Source: Bacteriovoracaceae bacterium UBA2394 (GTDB lineage Bacteria > Bdellovibrionota > UBA2394). From it: 6,158 nt of DNA. How positions within the stretch are numbered: position 1 is the first letter of the stretch; every line of letters starts with the position of its first letter. Positions 1 to 5,221 of the stretch are shown here, piece by piece. The translations under genes and the position numbers were made by a program. Location: assembly GCA_002343335.1 (NCBI GenBank), contig DDSI01000048.1:1-6158 (forward strand), read 5' to 3'. The notes below the pieces were generated by a model that was not told the DNA's origin, made no database searches, and was given only the letters and a program-made list of their open reading frames with translations.

Positions 1-1
1 G

Positions 2-475
2 TTTGTGCATGAACGATTTGCAAACGATTCTAGTTTGAAACGCCTTCAGGGCTGGTGGGGCCATGACAAACAATCTCGATTCCAAATGAAATCGGAATTC
101 GTTCCCATTCCTGGTGTGGAGGGTTGGCAATTGTCGAATCCTCCTATCTTCTCCCTGCTGCCGCTTCGAGCCTCGCTTGAGATCTTTCGAGACGCGGGGA
201 TGGAGAGTTTGCGTCTGAAATCCAAATCGCTCACAGGCTATTTAGAATTTTTGCTCTCCAAGAAAGCCGGGGTGCAAGTTCTCACGCCTAAGGATCCTGA
301 GGCGCGAGGATGCCAGCTCTCATTGAATATCGCGGGTGGCCGCGAGGTATTTAAGAAACTGACGGAGCAGGGAGTGGTTTGTGATTGGCGAGAGCCGGAT
401 GTGATTCGGGTGAGCCCCGTGCCACTCTACAACACCTACTCGGATGTTTTCCGATTTGCGGAGCTACTTTCATGA
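2..475 (+). CDS. kynU: Kynureninase, C-terminal part (5' end outside window)
   Basis: PLP-dependent cytosolic hydrolase that cleaves kynurenine or 3-hydroxykynurenine to anthranilate or 3-hydroxyanthranilate plus alanine. Only about 157 C-terminal residues of a family normally about 420 long are present. The frame is open from the first full codon (position 2) and opens with FVHERF, which in the family follows the PLP-lysine region, so that lysine lies off the window. Family blocks seen are LQGWWGHDKQSRF, GWQLSNPPIFSL, LTGYLEFLL, and near the end VIRVSPVPLYNTYSDVFRF. The Arg in that last block (codon 407-409) matches the family's substrate-carboxylate-binding Arg. The internal GTG at position 5 is an ordinary Val codon, not a start. 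The TGA stop overlaps the kmo start codon, so the two genes form an operon and are probably translationally coupled. There is no sign of truncation at the 3' end. Confidence 0.95.
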   Translation, partial: FVHERFANDSSLKRLQGWWGHDKQSRFQMKSEFVPIPGVEGWQLSNPPIFSLLPLRASLEIFRDAGMESLRLKSKSLTGYLEFLLSKKAGVQVLTPKDPEARGCQLSLNIAGGREVFKKLTEQGVVCDWREPDVIRVSPVPLYNTYSDVFRFAELLS

Positions 476-1815
476 GTGGAAAGATTCACCTCGTTGGCGC
501 GGGTCTGGCTGGGTCACTGCTCTCGCTCTTTTTGGCGCGGAGGGGATTCGAAGTAGAGATTTTCGAGCGACGAGTAGATATGCGCCGTGAATCGATCTCA
601 GCAGGACGTTCCATAAACTTGGCCCTCGCGCACCGAGGAATCGTCGCGCTGAGGGCTGTCGGAATCTATCCTCAAATCGAACGGCTCACGATCCCCATGA
701 AGGGACGGTTACTTCACGACTTGCAAGGGAATTTGAATTTTCAGAGGTACGGCAAAATTGATTCTGAAGTTATTTATTCGATTTCGCGCGGCGCTTTAAA
801 CGCTGCACTGTTAAGCGCCGCCGAAGCCACGGGGAAAGTGACCATACAATTCAAACAAAGGTGTACTCACGTGGATCTCAAAAGAAAAATAGCCACCTTT
901 CAAAGCGAAAATCGCTCGGAAACAGAAGTGAACTATGACCAATTGATTGGGACGGACGGCTCGGCTTCCGCTGTTCGGGATTCACTCGTGAAGCAAGCTG
1001 GCATCCAATTCAGCGAAGATGTTTTGGATCATGGTTACAAGGAGCTTACGATTCCCCCCGATGATTTTTCAAAAGGCTTTCGAATGGACAAAAATGCGCT
1101 GCATATTTGGCCGCGAGGGGAGTACATGCTCATCGCCCTTCCCAATTTGGATTCCAGCTTTACAGCCACGCTTTTTCTTCCTCATAAGGATGGTTTTGAT
1201 CGCTTGACGACCCCCCCTGCGGTTCGCGGATTTTTTCAAAATGAGTTTCCGGATAGCCTTCCCATGATTCCTTATCTGGAGGAGGAATTTCTTTCTCGGC
1301 CTACCGGAATGCTCACAACGGTCAGATGCTCGCCCTGGTCTCATGAAGATCAAGTTTTGCTTCTGGGAGACGCTGCGCATGCGATCGTGCCCTTTCATGG
1401 ACAAGGAATGAATTGCGCTTTTGAAGATTGTCTTTCTTTAGACGCCCAATTGGAAAAGTCGAATGGTGACTGGAGAACGGCATTTCAAAGTTTCGAGAAG
1501 GACCGAATGAGAAATGCCAATGCAATTGCCGATCTCGCCCTCGAAAATTACGTGGAGATGCGAGACACTGTGCGAGATCCCAAATTTCATTTGAAGAAGC
1601 ATCTCGAGTGGTCTTTGGAAGAGCGACACGGCGAGAGATTCATTCCACGCTATTCCATGATTATGTTTCACTCTATCCCGTATGCAGATGTGAAAGAACG
1701 GGGAGAGATTCAAACGGAGATTCTCAATCGCTTGACGGCTAATGCGGACACCCTGGAACAGGTGGATCTCGACGCTGCAGGGAAGCTCGTTCAAGAAAGA
1801 CTTAAACTCTTTTAA
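472..1815 (+). CDS. kmo: Kynurenine 3-monooxygenase (FAD-dependent)
   Basis: Flavoprotein aromatic hydroxylase that uses NADPH and O2 to convert L-kynurenine to 3-hydroxykynurenine, the substrate handed to KynU. At 447 aa it is the usual length for bacterial KMO. The FAD-binding Rossmann motif GAGLAG is at residues 9-14 and an acidic strand end (EIFERR) at about 29-34. The KMO signature GRSINLALAHRG is at 45-56, YSISRGALN at 102-110, the GTDG motif at 160-163, and the second FAD motif GDAAHAIVPFHGQGMNCAFED at 299-319. The eukaryotic C-terminal membrane anchor is absent, so a soluble enzyme is expected. The ATG at 472 is preferred over an in-frame ATG at 385 because it puts the Rossmann motif at the N-terminus. 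It also has a CGGAG ribosome site at 459-463 (8 nt spacing) and gives the ATGA overlap with kynU. No terminator hairpin was seen after the stop, and a convergent gene ends only 5 nt away. Confidence 0.96.
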   Translation: MSGKIHLVGAGLAGSLLSLFLARRGFEVEIFERRVDMRRESISAGRSINLALAHRGIVALRAVGIYPQIERLTIPMKGRLLHDLQGNLNFQRYGKIDSEVIYSISRGALNAALLSAAEATGKVTIQFKQRCTHVDLKRKIATFQSENRSETEVNYDQLIGTDGSASAVRDSLVKQAGIQFSEDVLDHGYKELTIPPDDFSKGFRMDKNALHIWPRGEYMLIALPNLDSSFTATLFLPHKDGFDRLTTPPAVRGFFQNEFPDSLPMIPYLEEEFLSRPTGMLTTVRCSPWSHEDQVLLLGDAAHAIVPFHGQGMNCAFEDCLSLDAQLEKSNGDWRTAFQSFEKDRMRNANAIADLALENYVEMRDTVRDPKFHLKKHLEWSLEERHGERFIPRYSMIMFHSIPYADVKERGEIQTEILNRLTANADTLEQVDLDAAGKLVQERLKLF

Positions 1816-1820
1816 TTTCG

Positions 1821-2210
1821 CTAGATTAAGATTAAATCGAATGGATAGACCTTTTGGATTTGTTTGAAATCATTATCTTGAGTGACCAGCTTACTGCGTT
1901 CTGAAATTGTACATCTTGCAATATAGAGGTCTGATAACGGAGGATAAAATCCTCTTCTTGCTACCTGAAATGCCAGACCTGCGACACTTATCCAATCAGT
2001 TGATAGAATTCTGAAATTCTGAAAATGACTCTCAAGAGTCTGATAGGATTTTTTTGTCTTGGTTCCTCTTAGAACCTCCGCAACGATCAGGTCTACAATA
2101 TCCACTCGGCCAGTTGCAAATAAAGGCCGACAGAATTCGATAATCTTTTCATTACCACGCTCAAGTTCTATCCAAATCGACGAGTCTAAAATGAATCGAT
2201 CGATCGGCAC
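1821..2210 (-). CDS. vapC: PIN-domain ribonuclease toxin, VapC-like
   Basis: Probable toxin of a type II toxin-antitoxin pair. VapC-family PIN domains are Mg2+-dependent endoribonucleases that cut tRNA or rRNA when free of antitoxin. The 129-aa length is typical. The acidic quartet is visible: D9 in FILDSSIWIEL, E45 in IVAEVLRG, D94 in PLSDLYIA, and D112 (or D114) in LVTQDNDF. The start is GTG at 2210-2208. It overlaps the last base of the antitoxin's TAG stop (TAGTG), so the two should be translationally coupled, and there is no convincing Shine-Dalgarno of its own. The gene is convergent with kmo, stop to stop 5 nt apart. Hand-counted lines here are about 37-42% GC, against roughly 50% or more in flanking genes, suggesting acquisition. 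The RNA target cannot be told from the sequence. Confidence 0.9.
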   Translation of the reverse strand: MPIDRFILDSSIWIELERGNEKIIEFCRPLFATGRVDIVDLIVAEVLRGTKTKKSYQTLESHFQNFRILSTDWISVAGLAFQVARRGFYPPLSDLYIARCTISERSKLVTQDNDFKQIQKVYPFDLILI

Positions 2211-2416
2211 TATCGTTCTTTCTTACGCAGCTTCAGAGGGTTGAAATTATTTTTGAACTCGACACTCTTTAACACGTCTAAAGTCTTAGCCTGGTTGCTC
2301 ATGCGAAAGAAAAAATCGAGCACATTCTGAATTGCTTTCTGGCCGGTCTTTTCACCCGTGAGTTTTTTGATTTTATTTAAGGCGTGAGTGGATAGCTTAA
2401 TATTTGCGTATGCCAT
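2210..2416 (-). CDS. vapB: Ribbon-helix-helix-type antitoxin, VapB-like
   Basis: Probable antitoxin that neutralises the adjacent PIN toxin and represses its own operon. The 68-aa protein has an N-terminal segment (residues 3-36, including IKLS, LNKIKKLTGEKTGQKAIQNVL) with the pattern of short VapB antitoxins (DUF2191-like): a short beta strand, then two helices around a KLTGxKTxxxAI core. The rest (about 40-68) should wrap the toxin and ends in a basic tail, KLRKKER. It starts at ATG 2416-2414 and its TAG overlaps the toxin GTG by 1 nt. No Shine-Dalgarno is visible upstream of the ATG, but a good sigma-70-like promoter places the transcript start at or next to the ATG, so the mRNA may be leaderless. 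An inverted repeat overlapping that promoter is the likely operator. The family assignment rests on the pattern and the toxin partner, not on an alignment. Confidence 0.83.
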   Translation of the reverse strand: MAYANIKLSTHALNKIKKLTGEKTGQKAIQNVLDFFFRMSNQAKTLDVLKSVEFKNNFNPLKLRKKER

Positions 2417-2421
2417 GGGCT

Positions 2422-2450
2422 ATTGTAAGCGTGGGTGTAAAATATTGCAA
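2422..2450 (-). promoter_or_regulatory. Promoter of the vapBC-like operon
   Basis: On the minus strand, TTGCAA (2450-2445) is followed after exactly 17 nt by TACAAT (2427-2422). This is a close match to the sigma-70 consensus. Five bases (AGCCC) separate the -10 box from the antitoxin ATG, so initiation 6-8 nt after the -10 would give a transcript starting at or within a couple of bases of the start codon. The -35 box lies in the spacer of the inverted repeat at 2434-2461. Confidence 0.6.
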
Positions 2451-2461
2451 ATTTTTACACC
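2434..2461. promoter_or_regulatory. Inverted repeat, probable antitoxin/TA-complex operator
   Basis: The arms are GGTGTAAAA (2434-2442) and TTTTACACC (2453-2461), a perfect 9-bp inverted repeat with a 10-nt spacer. Arm centres are 19 bp apart, close to two helical turns, so two antitoxin dimers could bind the same face. The spacer contains the -35 box of the TA promoter and one arm lies between -35 and -10. Binding would block polymerase, which is the usual VapB/VapBC autoregulation. Terminator function is unlikely because the stem is AT-rich with no downstream T-run. Confidence 0.7.
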
Positions 2462-2487
2462 TATCCCAATTATTCAGGAAATTTAGA

Positions 2488-3492
2488 TCAAAAAGGTGAT
2501 GGCCCGCGCATCGCGCGGACGTGCGCGTCGATATGTCTAAACAACAAACTCACGCATGCCTTTGTGCTTCGCATGCGGTCGTGGGGAATAAAATAACTTC
2601 CAGACACCAAGGTGGCATGATCCACTTCGGGAATCGTCACGAAGCCCATTCCTTCCAGGACTGCGCTTTCCCACGGCACTGCGCCGTCATTGATGTAGCC
2701 CTGTCGTAAAATATAGTTTCGAGTGATTTCAAAAACCGTGTCGATCTTCCTCGGTTTATTAGAGACCCAGGAGGCAATGGTGAGCACAGGAACATCGTGA
2801 AGGACTTTTTCGATCTCGAGAGCATTTGTTCGATTGTAGTCCAAGCGCTCATCCACGGTCATATTCATCAGCGTGCGTTCGGATCCACCGAGCCAGCCGA
2901 GGGCCTTCACCGTCGCCCATCGAAGCGCGAAATTTTCTGCAAAAGCATTGGCAAGAGGAGAGCCTTGAAACGGCGGATTAAGGGCAATCCATCCTTTTAC
3001 TTTCGACTTTAAGTCGGGACGAGAGATGAGGGCGTGAAGCGTGTCGAGACCGCCCTTACTGTGAGAGAAAATCATCACAGGTTTGGGCGAGGTTTCGATC
3101 GCCTGCGCAATCACCTTGGCATTTTCTTCCACGGTTTGCTCGGAATCCACAGGAGGCCACTCCATTTCGATGCCGTGATGTTCAAGCCAGCGAATTTGCG
3201 CATCGAAGTAAGATCCTAGGTTGCTGCCCCCGGGGAGGTCGCGGAGATATCGGACGGGATCCGCAAGAAATCCCGCAATGAGAATAACGCGATACTCGCG
3301 CAATAACTCAAGTTCCGGCGGTTCCACGTCATCACTGTAAAATTTTCGTAGGTTTGCAAAGTCCCCGGTGAGATTCACCGCACTTTTTGTAAGATCCGGA
3401 ATGCGCTGAGCCATTGTCGCCGCATCCGCTTTCGCAGACGATAAAAAGACGACCCCGGTGGTAAGAATGTGAATGATCCCCCTCAGAACCAT
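2488..3492 (-). CDS. Exported alpha/beta-hydrolase, lipase/esterase-like
   Basis: Predicted secreted or periplasmic serine hydrolase of 334 aa; the substrate is unknown. Residues 1-24 look like a signal peptide: Arg4, a hydrophobic core IIHILTTGVVFLSS, then AKADAA, with plausible cleavage after A22 or A24. The mature part fits an alpha/beta-hydrolase. A strand YRVILIAGFLADP (67-79) leads to a likely oxyanion region. The nucleophile elbow is MIFSHSKGGLDT with Ser145 (S-H-S-K-G-G), followed by a strand GWIALNPPFQGSP (167-179). Asp269 (YINDGAVP) and His292 (VDHATLVSG) sit in the right order for the triad, the latter as in triacylglycerol-lipase-like proteins. The first Gly of the usual GxSxG is Ser143 here. 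The start ATG 3492-3490 has GAGGGGG about 6 nt upstream. The gene is transcribed divergently from the MerR gene. It lies upstream of the TA pair on the same strand, but the pair has its own promoter. No lipase chaperone gene is present in the window. Confidence 0.85.
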   Translation of the reverse strand: MVLRGIIHILTTGVVFLSSAKADAATMAQRIPDLTKSAVNLTGDFANLRKFYSDDVEPPELELLREYRVILIAGFLADPVRYLRDLPGGSNLGSYFDAQIRWLEHHGIEMEWPPVDSEQTVEENAKVIAQAIETSPKPVMIFSHSKGGLDTLHALISRPDLKSKVKGWIALNPPFQGSPLANAFAENFALRWATVKALGWLGGSERTLMNMTVDERLDYNRTNALEIEKVLHDVPVLTIASWVSNKPRKIDTVFEITRNYILRQGYINDGAVPWESAVLEGMGFVTIPEVDHATLVSGSYFIPHDRMRSTKACVSLLFRHIDAHVRAMRGPSPF

Positions 3493-3607
3493 AAAGCCCC
3501 CTCTACTTCTATAGTGAGACTTTTAACGATCCCTTTTGCCAAGTCTAAAGAAGAGATGGCTAAGATTTGGTTTTTCCTAGCCTCCCTAAATTGACTAACT
3601 TTCAATA

Positions 3608-3623
3608 TTAACGTTAACGTTAA
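3608..3623. promoter_or_regulatory. Perfect 16-bp palindrome, candidate MerR operator
   Basis: TTAACGTTAACGTTAA is a perfect palindrome, also readable as tandem TTAACG units. It lies 6 bp before the first possible start codon of the MerR gene, in the intergenic region shared with the divergent hydrolase gene. A -35-like TTGACT stands at 3591-3596, but no convincing -10 is found 17-20 bp downstream because the palindrome occupies that space. MerR regulators bind dyads, usually in an elongated -35/-10 spacer; here the dyad centre is displaced towards the -10, so it may act as a repressor site. The ACGT-repeat style recalls operators of LiuR-type MerR proteins, from memory and unverified. Confidence 0.6.
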
Positions 3624-3629
3624 GCCGCT

Positions 3630-4151
3630 ATGGAAAGCCCTCAAATGATTCAAGAATTGCCTTCAGGAACCCAGTCAAAGGTTTATCGCATTGGAGAGCT
3701 TGCCGATCGCACGGCAACGACCACGAGAACCTTACGTTATTACGAGGAGCTTGGGCTCCTGCAGCCCATTCGCAACACGTCCGGCCAGAGACTTTATGGG
3801 GATAACACCATTCAGCGCCTGCACTTCATTCATGAGTTGAAGTCGGGAGGGTTTTCCCTACTGGAAATTAAGAGTTTTTTTGAGTCATGGAACAATAATC
3901 AAACCGGAGCCGAGGCTTCTGAAGCCACGATTGGTCTCATTCAACAAAAAATGTCCGAGATTAGTGAGCTACAAAAGAAACTCGGAAAATTGAATGATGA
4001 GCTTCGTGCGATGATTACCTTCCTTATCTCCTGCAAGAATTGCGATGATAAGCCAAGCGCAGAAAATTGTGGGACGTGTGATAAGCATCCTATGGACGGA
4101 TTGAATCCGCTTTTAAAAAACATTTTGCAGATGGAGCCTAAATCGTCGTGA
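3630..4151 (+). CDS. MerR-family transcriptional regulator with C-terminal CX2CX8CX2C motif
   Basis: DNA-binding regulator of 173 aa. The N-terminal winged helix-turn-helix is plain: VYRIGELADRTATTTRTLRYYEELGLL (18-44), then the wing with GQRLY (52-56) and a dimer-leading segment LKSGGFSLLEIKSFFESW (70-87). Residues about 100-132 form the dimerisation coiled coil. It ends in a cysteine motif, C135-X2-C138-X8-C147-X2-C150, with His153 close by. The motif could bind a metal ion or an Fe-S cluster, or act in redox sensing. The spacing is not SoxR's CX2CXCX5C nor the two-cysteine loop of CueR/ZntR. The listed start is the most upstream ATG, which lacks a ribosome site. An ATG at 3645 has GGAAAG at 3632-3637 (7 nt spacing) and may be the real start (168 aa). 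The stop overlaps the mrp start (GTGA). The palindrome just upstream suggests autoregulation. The ligand and regulon are unknown. Confidence 0.92.
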   Translation: MESPQMIQELPSGTQSKVYRIGELADRTATTTRTLRYYEELGLLQPIRNTSGQRLYGDNTIQRLHFIHELKSGGFSLLEIKSFFESWNNNQTGAEASEATIGLIQQKMSEISELQKKLGKLNDELRAMITFLISCKNCDDKPSAENCGTCDKHPMDGLNPLLKNILQMEPKSS

Positions 4152-5221
4152 AAGAAAATCTTACGGTAGAACAAATTCGAGAAGTTTTGAAGAATGTGAA
4201 GGCTCCGGCAGCGCGTGCTTCAATCATTGAGCTGAATCAAGTTGTCAAGGTGGAAGTGCGAGAAAGCTCCGTCGTTGTAGATATTTCCCTGAAGGAACAT
4301 AGCTCCCTTGTTGAGAAATCTCTGAAGTTTCAAATTGAAAAGGCGATAGCGGAGCTCTCTTCAGATGCGCAAGTGGCAGTGAATTTTTCTCACCCTCAAG
4401 AACACGAAACTGCGAAGCCTCAAAATCGCATTGGCTCCATTATTGCCGTGGGTTCAGGAAAGGGCGGTGTCGGAAAATCTGCAGTGACCGTTAATTTGGC
4501 GGTGGCACTGCAACGGGCGGGCCATCGCGTAGGTATTTTAGATTGCGATATCTATGGGCCGAGCATTCCGACAATGCTTGGGGTGGCCGATCAGAAGCCG
4601 ATGATGCTGAACGGACGCATTCAACCGATTCAAGCCTTTGACTTGAAGGTAATGTCTGCTGGATTTTTTGTGGAGCCAGGGCAGGGGCTTATTTGGCGCG
4701 GTCCAATGATTCACAAGCTCATCCAGCAATTCATTCAAGATGTGGATTGGGACGGAACCGATGTATTGCTTGTGGATTTACCTCCCGGTACGGGTGATGC
4801 GCCTCTGTCCCTCAGCCAGACGATTCCCCTTACGGGAGCGGTCATGGTGAGCATGCCGCAAAAAATCTCGCTCATCGACGTGCACAAAGGCGCAAGCATG
4901 TTCAATCAGGTGAAGGTCCCCATTTTGGGCGTCATCGAAAATATGTCCCATTATGTTTGTCCGAGCTGCAGCCACGATGAAGAAATTTTTGATCGCGGCG
5001 GCGTGGAAAAATTCTGCAAGGAACAGGGGCTTGCCTACTTGGGAGACATTCCGATCGACTCGCGCATTCGAAAGTTGAGCGATGAAGGGCGACCCTATTT
5101 GCAGGACAACTTAGATTCCCCCGCCGGAAAAGCCTTCGTGACGATTTCAAAAAGGTTGGCTCCCTTTATTCGAACGGCCGAAGATGTCGAGGAACTCGAC
5201 GCGATTAAGGTTTCGATTTAG
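4148..5221 (+). CDS. mrp: Mrp/ApbC (NBP35-type) Fe-S cluster carrier P-loop ATPase
   Basis: Cytosolic scaffold/carrier ATPase of the Mrp/NBP35 family, which receives and delivers [4Fe-4S] clusters to apoproteins. At 357 aa it has the usual two-part layout. Residues 1-80 are an MIP18-like (DUF59) N-terminal domain. From about 96 comes the ATPase, with deviant Walker A GSGKGGVGKS (102-111), LDCDIYGPSIPTMLG (131-145), MIHKLIQQF (187-195) and Walker B LLVDLPPGTGD (207-217). The cluster-binding pair is CPSC (271-274). The ATPase core is intact, but the N-terminal domain lacks the usual DPE and T..CP signatures. The start is GTG at 4148, overlapping the MerR stop as GTGA. GGAG at 4133-4136 is 11 nt away, so coupling to the upstream gene probably matters. 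Cotranscription with a four-cysteine MerR regulator is notable. The 3' end overlaps the convergent gene by 17 nt and no terminator is visible. Confidence 0.96.
   Translation: MKENLTVEQIREVLKNVKAPAARASIIELNQVVKVEVRESSVVVDISLKEHSSLVEKSLKFQIEKAIAELSSDAQVAVNFSHPQEHETAKPQNRIGSIIAVGSGKGGVGKSAVTVNLAVALQRAGHRVGILDCDIYGPSIPTMLGVADQKPMMLNGRIQPIQAFDLKVMSAGFFVEPGQGLIWRGPMIHKLIQQFIQDVDWDGTDVLLVDLPPGTGDAPLSLSQTIPLTGAVMVSMPQKISLIDVHKGASMFNQVKVPILGVIENMSHYVCPSCSHDEEIFDRGGVEKFCKEQGLAYLGDIPIDSRIRKLSDEGRPYLQDNLDSPAGKAFVTISKRLAPFIRTAEDVEELDAIKVSI

Noticed and set aside
385..471. N-terminal extension of kmo from an upstream in-frame ATG
   Set aside because: It would overlap kynU by about 90 nt and place 29 non-family residues before the Rossmann motif. 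The ATG at 472 has a good ribosome site and the ATGA overlap.
1069..1794. Minus-strand open frames of 67-118 codons within kmo
   Set aside because: They are shadows of a well-supported plus-strand gene, with no family features and no ribosome sites.
2490..2518. Minus-strand hairpin (CCGCGC/GCGCGG, loop GAT) followed by TTTTT, as an intrinsic terminator for the hydrolase gene
   Set aside because: The stem lies inside the last codons and the T5 run begins about 9 nt after the stem rather than directly at its base. The stem is also only 6 bp.
2553..2577. 7-bp inverted repeat CGCATGC/GCATGCG with an 11-nt spacer
   Set aside because: It lies within hydrolase coding sequence, is short, and has no promoter or repeat context. 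It is probably chance from codon content.
2521..3219. Plus-strand open frames inside the hydrolase gene
   Set aside because: They are antisense shadows with biased, low-sense composition, and the hydrolase frame has a signal peptide and an ordered triad.
3493..3600. Promoter of the divergent hydrolase, for example TATAGA or TTGGCA on the minus strand
   Set aside because: The boxes present are 23 nt apart and no pair with 16-18 nt spacing reads well, so no site was called.
4538..5150. Minus-strand open frames inside mrp
   Set aside because: They overlap a fully conserved ATPase frame and show no recognisable domain.
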